A stretch of 64,000 nucleotides of DNA from TK10-74A sp965263065 (lineage in GTDB: Bacteria; Chloroflexota; Dehalococcoidia; Bin125): positions 2,638,508-2,702,507 of the forward strand of contig CBDHGH010000003.1 in the NCBI GenBank assembly GCA_965263065.1, given 5' to 3'. The notes under the pieces are model-generated. The model was not told where the DNA came from. It saw only the letters and a list, made by a program, of their open reading frames with translations, and did no database searches. Each line of letters starts with the position of its first letter. Position 1 is the stretch's first letter. The translations under genes and the position numbers were made by a program. This document shows positions 16,226 to 25,594 of this stretch, in pieces.

Positions 16226-18487
16226 TCACTCTTCTTCGGCTTCGACTCGCAGATCCGGCAGCCAACTCAGCCACGACGGGAGGTACCAGTTCCCTCGGCC
16301 CAGCACCTCCATGCTGGCCGGAACCAGCACCGATCGCACCAGCGTCGCGTCCAGGAGCACCGCGACGGCCAAGCCGAAGCCGACCTGCTGGTTGACGATC
16401 GTCTCGCCCGCGGCGAAGCCACCGAACACGGCGACCATGATCAGCGCGGCGCCGGTGATCATCCCGCCCGTCGAGCGCAGCCCGTAGGCCACGGCGCCGG
16501 CGTTGTCGCCGGTCTGGTCGTAGCGCTCCCGGATACGGCTCAGCAGGAACACGTGATAGTCCATGGAGAGCCCGAAGAGGACGGTGAACAGGAACAGCGG
16601 GATCCATGCGTCGATCACCTCTGCGTGCTGGAAGCCCAGCAGGTCCGCGCCCACGCCCTCCTGGAAGACGAGCACCAGCAGCCCATAGGTCGCGCCGACG
16701 GAGAGCAGGTTCATGATGATCGCCTTGATCGGGATGACGATCGAGCGGAAGACCAGCATCAGGATGATGAAGCTCAGGCCCAGCACGAAGGCGAAGACGA
16801 TGGGGGTAAACACGTCGACGATGCCGTAGAAGTCGGTCGCCGCCGCGGTCACGCCGCCCACATGGACCTCCGCGGGGACGCCGTCGAAGGCGGCGGGGAT
16901 CAGCTGCTCGCGGAGCGTGGCCAGATCCTCCGTGGCGTCGCGGCTGTTGGGCTCGCCCGGGAACGGCAGCCTGATCACGGCGATGTCGCCGGCGCTGTTG
17001 CGCGCTGCAGGCAGCGGGTCGACCGGGAAGTCGGCGGAGTCGCCGATCGATGCCACGAGCTGGCCGATGGCGCCAGCGACGCGGGGGTCGTCGAGGTCGC
17101 CATCCACGACGATCTCGGCGGGGCTGAGGAAGCCGGAGAGGTTGAACTCGCCCTGCGAGAACTCCTCCTTGGCGAGGACGAACGCGTCCTTGGTCTTGGC
17201 GCTGTCGGGGAACGTGTTGACGTCGTTCAGCCCGGTCTGGATGCCCGGAATGCCGAGGAAGCCGATGTTGAAGTAGAAGAGCGACAGGACCACCATGGGC
17301 ACGCCGACCAGCAGGATGCTGACGATGGGGTATCGCGTGACGGCGCTGGTCACGGCTTCCCAGAAGCCATGCTCTCCCGGCTGCGGCGGCTTCAGGCAGA
17401 ACCGCGCGAGGAAGGGGACGGTCAGCATGCCGACCCGGGGGCCGAGCAGCGCGAGCACGGCGGGCAGGAGCGTGAGCGTCGCCGCGAGCGCGGCCAGCAC
17501 GACGAGAATCGCGCCGATGGCGAGCGATTGGTAGAACGACACCGGCACGATGAGCAGGCCCAGCAGGGCGAGCACGACGGTCGTGCCGCTGAACAGGACC
17601 GTGCGGCCGGCGGTGTGGCCCGTCCTCGCGGCAGCGTCTTTCGGCGCCAGGCCGCGACTCATCTCCTCGCGGAAGCGTGAGACGATGAGCAGCGAATAGT
17701 CGATGCCCACGGCGAGCCCGATCATCGTGATCATCATGGTCACGAAGAAGATCAGCTGGGAGACTTGGCCGACGATCCCGACGGCCGCCAACGCCAGGGC
17801 GATGGCGACGATTGCCAGCCCAATCGGCAGGAGGGCGGCCACCACCGCGCCGAAGAGGGCGAGGAGGATGATCAGCGCGACGGGGATGCCGAAGCGCTCC
17901 CCCTGCTCCAAATCTCGCGCGCTCAGCTCGTTGTTCTCGAAGGCGACGCTGGCGTCCCCACCGATGAGCACGCGGAAGTCGTCCGTGGCATCCGCTTCCT
18001 CGACGACGTGGATGACGTCCTCGACGTTCTCCGTCGCCTCCTCCAAGTCGCCGGCCAGGAAGAACAGCATCGCCGTGGCTCTGCCGTCGGCGGAGACCAA
18101 GAAGCCGGGCGGCACCAGAAACGGGCCGTCGGTCGAGTAGTAGTGCTGTCCGAGCTGTACCGTGCCGGGCCCAAGCGCCGCGATCCGCGCGAACACCGAC
18201 TCGACCTTCTCGCGGAAGGCGGGGTCATCGACGGTGAGAGACGGGGACTGGACGATGACCATTTCGCCGGGCGGGCTGGGACGAGAGGGATCCCCAATCT
18301 GGGAGCGCTCCTCCATCAGATTGGTCGCGCGTTGCGATTCGTATCGGCCGGCCAGCCGGAACTCGGTCGTGGTCGCGCTGGGGAGCAGGGCCCGGGTGAC
18401 CGCCAGCGCGATCAGCACCAGCAGGATCCAGGCGGCGATCGTGAGCCACGGCCTCCGCGCGCTGATGCGGGCCAGTGCCTCGGTCAC
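16226..18487 (-). CDS. MMPL-family RND exporter
   Basis: About 753 residues with the twelve-helix RND layout: TM1 at the N-terminus (PWLTIAAWILLVLIALAVT), a first extracytoplasmic domain, five helices, a middle soluble part, TM7, a second extracytoplasmic domain, and five final helices. The helix motif VGIDYSLLIVSRFREE and its second-half counterpart GLSMDYHVFLLSRIRER are the MMPL proton-relay regions. Members export lipids or hydrophobic compounds. GTG at 18487 is chosen because the residues before it (14 aa in a longer frame to 18529) look non-coding. The substrate is not predictable. Confidence 0.88.
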   Translation of the reverse strand: MTEALARISARRPWLTIAAWILLVLIALAVTRALLPSATTTEFRLAGRYESQRATNLMEERSQIGDPSRPSPPGEMVIVQSPSLTVDDPAFREKVESVFARIAALGPGTVQLGQHYYSTDGPFLVPPGFLVSADGRATAMLFFLAGDLEEATENVEDVIHVVEEADATDDFRVLIGGDASVAFENNELSARDLEQGERFGIPVALIILLALFGAVVAALLPIGLAIVAIALALAAVGIVGQVSQLIFFVTMMITMIGLAVGIDYSLLIVSRFREEMSRGLAPKDAAARTGHTAGRTVLFSGTTVVLALLGLLIVPVSFYQSLAIGAILVVLAALAATLTLLPAVLALLGPRVGMLTVPFLARFCLKPPQPGEHGFWEAVTSAVTRYPIVSILLVGVPMVVLSLFYFNIGFLGIPGIQTGLNDVNTFPDSAKTKDAFVLAKEEFSQGEFNLSGFLSPAEIVVDGDLDDPRVAGAIGQLVASIGDSADFPVDPLPAARNSAGDIAVIRLPFPGEPNSRDATEDLATLREQLIPAAFDGVPAEVHVGGVTAAATDFYGIVDVFTPIVFAFVLGLSFIILMLVFRSIVIPIKAIIMNLLSVGATYGLLVLVFQEGVGADLLGFQHAEVIDAWIPLFLFTVLFGLSMDYHVFLLSRIRERYDQTGDNAGAVAYGLRSTGGMITGAALIMVAVFGGFAAGETIVNQQVGFGLAVAVLLDATLVRSVLVPASMEVLGRGNWYLPSWLSWLPDLRVEAEEE

Positions 18488-18676
18488 GCCGTCACCCCCG
18501 CCATGCCGCGATGAGTGTCCACATGCCACCCGTTCACTTGGGGGGCTCCGACCGGTGGGCGCATCTTACTCTGCCGCTCAGACAAGCGCTGACGCGGGGC
18601 TGGGGCCGGCGCAACCGTGGCGTCTCCCGTCCCCGGCCAACGCTGTAGTCTTGTCAGCGGACGGAAAGGGGCGATC

Positions 18677-19588
18677 GTGAAGGTCTATCTTGCCGCGCCG
18701 CGTGGCTTCTGCGCCGGGGTCGATCGGGCGATCGACGTGGTCGAGATCGCCCTCGACCGGTTCGGCCCGCCCGTGTACCTGAAGCACGAGATCGTGCACA
18801 ACTCATTCGTCGTGAAATCGCTGGAGGCGCGCGGCGCCGTGACCGTCGAGCACGTCCGGGACATCCCCGAGGGCGCGAACGTGGTGTTCTCGGCGCACGG
18901 CTCGGGCCCGGAGGATTTCGAGGCGGCGCGGGAGCGGAATCTCCACGTGATCGACGCGACCTGCCCGCTGGTGACCAAGGTGCACAACGAGGCCCGCAAG
19001 TACAGCCGGGAGGGGCGCAAGATCATCCTGGTGGGCCACCGCGGTCATCAGGAGGTCAAGGGCACGATGGGACAGGCGCCGATGACTCTCGTGGACGACC
19101 GGGAGGAGTTGAACCTGCCGGCGTGGGACGCATCGACCGAGGTCGCCGTGCTCACCCAGACCACGCTGTCGGTGGACGACACGCGCCGCTCGATCGAGTC
19201 GATCCAGGAGCGCTTCCCGAGCGTCATCGTCCGCAACGACCTCTGCTACGCGACGACGAACCGCCAGGCCGCCGTGAAGGATCTGTGCGAGCGGGTCGAC
19301 GTCGTGCTGGTGATCGGCGCCGCCAACAGCTCGAACTGCAAGCGGCTGCGCGAGGTGGCCGAGGCCCACGGCCGGCCGGCCCACCTCATCGACGGCCCCG
19401 AAGAACTGGACGACGACTGGCTGATCGGCGTGGACTCGGTGGGGGTGACGTCGGGCGCGTCAACGCCCGAGTCGCTGGTGCACCAGGTCGTCGAGGCGCT
19501 GCGGCCGGATGACGTGCTGCACATCCAGACGGTCGAAGAGGACGTGAGCTTCATCCTGCCGCGCGAGTTCCACGAGCCTACGGACTGA
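18677..19588 (+). CDS. ispH: 4-hydroxy-3-methylbut-2-enyl diphosphate reductase (IspH/LytB)
   Basis: A 303-residue [4Fe-4S] enzyme making IPP and DMAPP in the last step of the MEP pathway. The three cluster cysteines are C12 in GFCAGVD, the Cys of DATCPLVTKVH and that of NSSNCKRL. Substrate residues appear in the AHGSGPE and ATTNRQ segments; many homologues have AHGV where this protein has AHGS. Start: GTG at 18677 after AAGGGG; an upstream in-frame ATG at 18617 would add 20 residues that lack homology. Confidence 0.93.
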   Translation: MKVYLAAPRGFCAGVDRAIDVVEIALDRFGPPVYLKHEIVHNSFVVKSLEARGAVTVEHVRDIPEGANVVFSAHGSGPEDFEAARERNLHVIDATCPLVTKVHNEARKYSREGRKIILVGHRGHQEVKGTMGQAPMTLVDDREELNLPAWDASTEVAVLTQTTLSVDDTRRSIESIQERFPSVIVRNDLCYATTNRQAAVKDLCERVDVVLVIGAANSSNCKRLREVAEAHGRPAHLIDGPEELDDDWLIGVDSVGVTSGASTPESLVHQVVEALRPDDVLHIQTVEEDVSFILPREFHEPTD

Positions 19589-19737
19589 TCGTCGCGTTCG
19601 CGCGATCGCGGACTGCGTCGGGGATGCGAACGCGGCCACGCCCGACTCGCCGCCGCCCGACGCATTCCGGCGGCCCCGCGTCTTGACGAACTTCGCGCGC
19701 TGGAGACGGGGCGGCAACTGGGCATGGCAACGGCGTC

Positions 19738-20631
19738 GTGAGCAGGCAAACCCAGGCATACATGTACGCGGGGGCCGTCGTCCTCCTGTGGGCGACCGTC
19801 GCGTCGGCGTTCAAGCTGTCGCTGCGCTACGTCGAGGCGCCGCACATGCTGCTCTACGCCACGCTCGTGTCGACGGCCGTGCTGCTCGGCGTCGCGGTCT
19901 GGCAGGGCAAGCTGGGGCAGGCGCTCGCGTGCACGCGGAGGCAGTACGCCCGATCGGCGGCGGTGGGGTTCCTGAGCCCCTTCCTGTACTACCTCGTGCT
20001 GTTCGAGGCCTACGACCGCCTGCCCGCGCAAGAGGCGCAACCACTCAACTACACCTGGCCGGTCGTCGTGGTCATCCTCTCGGCGCCGCTGCTCAAACAG
20101 CCGATCGGGCGCGTCTCGCTGGCCGCGATCGGCGTGAGTTTCGTCGGCGTGCTCGTGATCGCGACGCGTGGCGATCTGCTGTCGTTTCGCTTCAGCGACC
20201 CGATCGGGACGGCGCTGGCAGTCGGCAGCGCGTTCATCTGGGCGGCGTTCTGGCTGACCAACGTCCGCGACGACCGCGACGCCGTGGTGAAGCTGCTGCT
20301 GAATTTCGTCTTCGGGCTGATCTTCGTCAGCATCGCGGTCCTCGCGCTGGCGGGCCCGCCTCCGCTCGATGTGCGCGGTATCGCGGGGTCGGCGTACGCG
20401 GGCGTCTTCGAGATGGGGGTCACGTTCGTGCTCTGGATGCGCGCGCTGTCGCTCTCACGCACGACCGCGCAGGTCAGCAACCTCATCTATCTGTCGCCGT
20501 TCCTGTCGCTGGTCCTGATTAACGTGTTCGTCGGGGAGACGATCCTGCCGTCGACGGTGATTGGGCTGCTGTTCATCGTGGGGGGGATCGTGATCCGTCG
20601 CTTCGATCGGACCGCGCCCCGTCCGGCCTGA
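19738..20631 (+). CDS. EamA/DMT-superfamily transporter
   Basis: A 297-residue protein with about ten transmembrane helices in two EamA halves. Half 1 starts MYAGAVVLLWATVASAFKLSLRY and half 2 with PIGTALAVGSAFIWAAFWLTN. The motif GYL..LFEAYDRLPAQEAQPLNYTWP region resembles drug/metabolite transporter permeases. It starts with GTG at 19738; a downstream ATG (MYAG) is an alternative. It converges on the protease gene with an 18-bp gap. The substrate is unknown. Confidence 0.82.
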   Translation: MSRQTQAYMYAGAVVLLWATVASAFKLSLRYVEAPHMLLYATLVSTAVLLGVAVWQGKLGQALACTRRQYARSAAVGFLSPFLYYLVLFEAYDRLPAQEAQPLNYTWPVVVVILSAPLLKQPIGRVSLAAIGVSFVGVLVIATRGDLLSFRFSDPIGTALAVGSAFIWAAFWLTNVRDDRDAVVKLLLNFVFGLIFVSIAVLALAGPPPLDVRGIAGSAYAGVFEMGVTFVLWMRALSLSRTTAQVSNLIYLSPFLSLVLINVFVGETILPSTVIGLLFIVGGIVIRRFDRTAPRPA

Positions 20632-20649
20632 GGGCGCGAGGGACGGATG

Positions 20650-21021
20650 TCACTCCGTGGCCTCGATAACGACGCGTCCGCCGTCCTCCACGTCCATGTG
20701 CAGGCTGTGGCCGTCGAGCAGTCGCATCCCGACGAGCGGAGTCGTGTCGGACATATGGGCATCGACATCCTGGGGGTGGCCGTCCCACAGCACCGTGGCG
20801 CTGTGGACATCGAAGGTCACCTCACTGCCATCGGCCAGGAGCGCCGGGTTGCTGGTCACGAAGGGCAATTCCAGTGCCAAGGCCAACGCCGGCGGTAGCG
20901 TGAGGTACCCGTTGTAGCCGGTATCGACAATGGCCTCGATCTCCCGGCTCTGCCCCGACGGGCCTCGCACCGCGAGCCGTACGATGGGTTCGTAGGCGGC
21001 GTTCACCGCGCCACGGATCAC
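20650..21021 (-). CDS. Retropepsin-like (clan AA) aspartic protease, cassette copy 1
   Basis: A 123-residue single-lobe protease-like protein. The catalytic signature is D33-T-G in AIVDTGYNGYLTLP, followed by the flap/hydrophobic segment VLWDGHPQDVDAH and the terminal PLVGMRLLDGHSLHMDVEDGG. A single lobe implies an active homodimer, as in retropepsins. GTG at 21021 overlaps the stop of the upstream small gene (GTGA), so the two are coupled. Near-identical architecture recurs at 40821-41192. From memory, similar pairs occur in cyanobacteria and Chloroflexota without known function. The substrate is unknown. Confidence 0.8.
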   Translation of the reverse strand: MIRGAVNAAYEPIVRLAVRGPSGQSREIEAIVDTGYNGYLTLPPALALALELPFVTSNPALLADGSEVTFDVHSATVLWDGHPQDVDAHMSDTTPLVGMRLLDGHSLHMDVEDGGRVVIEATE

Positions 21022-21296
21022 GGGGCACGCCGCAGCGACCCGCCGCCGAACTTGTAGATCGCCCGATGGCCCACCCGCAAGGACCACACGTTGATCGCCT
21101 CCGGACGCTGCGCCCGCAGTCGGTCTGCCGCGGCCAGGAGGCCGTCGGCGATGGCCCAGCTTCCGCTGTCCACGTCGATGGAGACGATCTCCCCGTCGTG
21201 GTCCGCCACGACCTGCTTGCGGACATCGCGCTCGTAGATCTCGTCGCCCAAGCGGGCGATCTCATCCTTGGGGCGGGTTGGTCCAGTGCGGCTCAC
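21018..21296 (-). CDS. Small conserved partner of retropepsin-like protease, cassette copy 1
   Basis: A 92-residue soluble protein. Conserved across the three copies in this window: RTGPTRP, EI.RLGDEIYERD.RKQV, ADHDGE.V.IDV.SG.WAI, and LRVGHRA.Y.FGG. The start is GTG preceded by AGGAGGACAAC. It always precedes the aspartic protease with a GTGA overlap, suggesting a complex or substrate/regulator role. The family is uncharacterised as far as I know. It lies 83 bp downstream of a tRNA-Arg-like gene on the same strand. Confidence 0.78.
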   Translation of the reverse strand: MSRTGPTRPKDEIARLGDEIYERDVRKQVVADHDGEIVSIDVDSGSWAIADGLLAAADRLRAQRPEAINVWSLRVGHRAIYKFGGGSLRRAP

Positions 21297-21375
21297 GTTG
21301 TCCTCCTAATCCCGGTTCCTCAGCGAGCAGGATAGCGCACGCCGCAGGCCGCAGTGCCGTACGTCATGTCCAATC

Positions 21376-21447
21376 TGGTGGGCCCGCCAGGATTCGAACC
21401 CCCGAGCGGTTAGGAGCCGCCTGCTCCGATCTCTGAGCTACGGGCCC
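21376..21447 (-). pseudogene. Degenerate tRNA-Arg(CCT)-like gene
   Basis: Acceptor GGGCCCG/CGGGCCC, D-arm, anticodon arm (loop CTCCTAA, anticodon CCT) and an encoded CCA are present. However, the body is only 69 nt: the variable loop is about one nucleotide, and the T-stem (GGGGG opposite CCTGG) pairs poorly. A normal tRNA-Arg(CCT) exists at 54309, so this copy may be a damaged duplicate. It could still be a functional odd tRNA. Confidence 0.6.
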
Positions 21448-21597
21448 ACGCGTGGAGGCACGGCCGCGGTCGCACGGGTGGGGGGAGGGCGAGTCCGACA
21501 GCGGGTGCGGGCAGGCGCGACTGCGGACTTCTCGCTGGGCAGTCCCAATATGAACGCTGGATTGTAGAACGCTACCTGGTTTCGAGGCGGGTTGCGA

Positions 21598-23346
21598 CTA
21601 CTCGTACCAGCCCGATCCAAATAGGAGCCCGTCATGCCGCACAATCCAAGTGTGTTTCTGACGATGCTCGCCCGATTCCGGGTTGAGCAACACATAGTCG
21701 AGCCAATGACCCGCCTCAGTGGCGCTCAGTAAGTCGTCGCCATAGAAATACCCCGTGGCGTCCACACGGAGGCTGGGATCACGCCCTCGAAACTGCGGGT
21801 TATGGTGGGCTATCGTGTAGCCATCTTCGTCGATGATGAAGACGTACCACTGGCCGTCGATGCTCTCCTTCGTGTTGTAGTAGGCGACGGTCTCCTCCAG
21901 GCCCAGGGCCACGTACAGGTTCATCGCCTGCTGCACGAAGGCCTTGGTGTAGGCGGGGGCGTCGGACTTGCCCGGGCCGCGTTCGTACCAGCCGGAGCCG
22001 AAGGTGATGCCGTCGTGGCTGACCACCCAGGAATGCTTGGTCTCCACCACGCCAGAGGCTGGATTGGGATAGGTGTAGTCGAACCAGGCGCCGTCCTGGT
22101 CGGCCGAGGCGGCGACGGCGGACCCGGTGGGGTAGGCGTTGGGTCCGCGGGCTTGCGAGCTGTGCTCGCCCACCAGGTCGGGGTTGGCGGCATGCGCGAC
22201 GATGGTCTGGTTCTCGTCGATGATGAAGACGTACCACTGGCCGTCGATGCTCTCCTTCGCGTTGTAGTAGGCGACGGTCTCCTCCAGGCCCAGGGCCACG
22301 TACAGGTTCATCGCCTGCTGCACGAAGGCCTTGGTGTAGGCGGGGCCATCGGACTTGCCCGGGCCGCGTTCGTACCAGCCGGAGCCGAAGGTAATGCCGT
22401 CGTGGCTGACCACCCAGGAATGCTTGGTCTCCACCACGCCAGAGGCTGGATTGGGATAGGTGTAGTCGAACCAGGCGCCGTCCTGGTCGGCCGAGGCGGC
22501 GACGGCGGACCCGGTGGGGTAGGCGTTGGGTCCGCGGGCCTGCGAGATGTGCTCGCCCACCAGGTCGGGGTTGGCGGCATGCGCGACGATGGTCTGGTTC
22601 TCGTCGATGATGAAGACGTACCACTGGCCGTCGATGCTCTCCTTCGTGTTGTAGTAGCCGACGGTCTCCTCCAGGCCCAGGGCCACGTACAGGTTCATCG
22701 CCTGCTGCACGAAGGCCTTGGTGTAGGCGGGGCCATCGGACTTGCCCGGGCCGCGTTCGTACCAGCCGGAGCCGAAGGTAATGCCGTCGTGGCTGACCAC
22801 CCAGGAATGCTTGGTCTCCACCACGCCAGAGGCTGGATTGGGATAGGTGTAGTCGAACCAGGCGCCGTCCTGGTCGGCCGAGGCGGCGACGGCGGACCCG
22901 GTGGGGTAGGCGTTGGGTCCGCGGGCTTGCGAGATGTGCTCGCCCACCAGGTCGGGGTTGGCGGCATGCGCGACGATGGTCTGGTTCTCGTCGATGATGA
23001 AGACGTACCACTGGCCGTCGATGCTCTCCTTCGTGTTATAGTAAGCGACGGTGGCATCGAGTCCTTCCGATTCGTATCTGCTGATGGCGTCTCTGACGAG
23101 GAACTTGGTGTAGTCGGCGGACATCGACCTGGGAGGAACGGACGCCGTGGTATAACCCGTGTCCAACTGCTCCTGTATCTGCTCAATGAGAGATGCGACG
23201 GCGGCCTCATCCACGAGGGCAGGTGCGCCCGCGGATCCTTGCGGCCCGGGAGGCCCCTGCTCCCCGGCGGGCCCGGCATCTCCTGTGCAGGCGGCAATTG
23301 ACAGGATAAGAGCGATGATCGGGATTACTGTGATGAACGTGCGCAT
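21598..23346 (-). CDS. Secreted lipoprotein with four Cache-like sensor domains
   Basis: A 582-residue lipoprotein. The signal ends in a lipobox with C20 (LSIAAC), followed by a short collagen-like stretch (GPAGEQGPPGPQGSAG) and then four ~129-residue domains. Each has YVFIIDENQTIVAHAANPDL and WVVSHDGITFGSGWYE, matching single Cache (sCache) ligand-binding domains found in chemoreceptors. Domains 1-3 are almost identical; the fourth is diverged in its C-terminal half (YTIAHHNPQFRGRDPSL). There is no transmembrane or signalling domain, so it could be a soluble co-receptor or scavenger. The start at 23346 follows AGAAGGTC; a longer frame adds eight residues. Confidence 0.85.
   Translation of the reverse strand: MRTFITVIPIIALILSIAACTGDAGPAGEQGPPGPQGSAGAPALVDEAAVASLIEQIQEQLDTGYTTASVPPRSMSADYTKFLVRDAISRYESEGLDATVAYYNTKESIDGQWYVFIIDENQTIVAHAANPDLVGEHISQARGPNAYPTGSAVAASADQDGAWFDYTYPNPASGVVETKHSWVVSHDGITFGSGWYERGPGKSDGPAYTKAFVQQAMNLYVALGLEETVGYYNTKESIDGQWYVFIIDENQTIVAHAANPDLVGEHISQARGPNAYPTGSAVAASADQDGAWFDYTYPNPASGVVETKHSWVVSHDGITFGSGWYERGPGKSDGPAYTKAFVQQAMNLYVALGLEETVAYYNAKESIDGQWYVFIIDENQTIVAHAANPDLVGEHSSQARGPNAYPTGSAVAASADQDGAWFDYTYPNPASGVVETKHSWVVSHDGITFGSGWYERGPGKSDAPAYTKAFVQQAMNLYVALGLEETVAYYNTKESIDGQWYVFIIDEDGYTIAHHNPQFRGRDPSLRVDATGYFYGDDLLSATEAGHWLDYVLLNPESGEHRQKHTWIVRHDGLLFGSGWYE
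21841..23035 (-). repeat. Near-identical 387-bp tandem repeats inside the Cache lipoprotein gene
   Basis: The sequence GACGTACCACTGGCCGTCGA recurs at 21841, 22228, 22615 and 23002, exactly 387 bp (129 codons) apart. Between units I see only scattered single-base changes, many silent, so the copies are recent or kept alike by recombination. Confidence 0.92.
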
Positions 23347-23564
23347 TGTCAGACCTTCTGATTGTGGCAAGCGCCGTGTCGCCCGCTGTGCCTGGCGACT
23401 CGCTTCGATGTCCGTTGGACGGAAGAACGGCTTCGATTTTCTCCGGCCGGCGCCGCCTGCCGAGGGCCCGCGCGACCGCAGCCGACGCTGGGCAAGACGC
23501 GCCCGTGATCTCAGAGTTGAACAGTGCGGGAGATCCCCCGGCGGGCGTCGTCGACCGTCACGAG

Positions 23565-23641
23565 TGGTGGGCCATCCTGGACTCGAACCAGGGACCTCAG
23601 TCTTATCAGGACTGCGCTCTAACCAGCTGAGCTAATGGCCC
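23565..23641 (-). tRNA. tRNA-Ile(GAT)
   Basis: Complete cloverleaf, anticodon loop CTGATAA (GAT), T-loop TTCGAGT, encoded CCA. It is ~215 bp downstream of the 16S gene on the same strand, the usual spacer position, but no 23S follows; the Cache lipoprotein gene comes next. Confidence 0.95.
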
Positions 23642-23717
23642 ACAGGCGCCGGGCGCCATCCTACAGGGACTCGAGGATCGGCGGGCCGCCGACCGGGGGG
23701 CGACGGCCGCTTCACCG

Positions 23718-23735
23718 CTGGAGAGCGAAAGAGAG
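23718..23735 (-). other. 3' arm of the 16S rRNA processing stem
   Basis: On the minus strand this reads TGCTCTTTCGCTCTCCAG, the exact reverse complement of 18 nt in the 16S leader (25453-25470). Such pairing forms the RNase III stem that encloses pre-16S. The stem closes before tRNA-Ile. Confidence 0.85.
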
Positions 23736-23855
23736 CATGCTCCGGATGGGGGACGGGCTTGGGCCGACGGCGGTCCGGCCGCCGATGTCGGCTTGCGATC
23801 GACCTGCGAGTTGTCCGCCAGCCGCCGTGAGGCGGTGACGGAACGGACTCCCTAG

Positions 23856-25351
<1,496 letters not shown>

Positions 25352-25452
25352 GTCCAAGCGTGTCGCCTCAAAGAAGCGACGACGGTTCAAACATGCGTCC
25401 GCTGCCGCGGCCGAAGCCGCGGCGCCGGACGGGTTCGTCCGCCCAAGCACAC

Positions 25453-25470
25453 TGCTCTTTCGCTCTCCAG
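25453..25470 (-). other. 5' arm of the 16S rRNA processing stem
   Basis: Reads CTGGAGAGCGAAAGAGCA on the minus strand, about 100 nt before the mature 16S 5' end. It is perfectly complementary to the arm at 23718-23735. Confidence 0.85.
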
Positions 25471-25528
25471 TTGTGAAGGTGCCGCCGGTGCCCCGGCCCC
25501 CCGCTCCCACGGTCGATGCGGCGATCAC

Positions 25529-25549
25529 GGGAGGAGGCGAACCTCCCCC
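25529..25549 (-). terminator. Hairpin with UUCG loop after tilS
   Basis: On the minus strand GGAGG-TTCG-CCTCC with extra flanking G/C pairs, 45 bp after the tilS stop. A UUCG tetraloop makes it very stable. It separates tilS from the 16S leader. No T-tract follows. Confidence 0.5.
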
Positions 25550-25594
25550 GCTGCCAAACACGACCTGGGCACCACGGGGGTGCGCCCACGCGCA

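Noticed and set aside
21841..23035. The 387-bp direct repeats as a CRISPR or mobile element
   Set aside because: They are in-frame protein-domain repeats without spacers or terminal inverted repeats.
21802..23301. Repeat-containing plus-strand frame opposite the Cache lipoprotein
   Set aside because: Its repeats only reflect the 387-bp DNA repeats; the minus-strand product has signal peptide, lipobox and Cache motifs.
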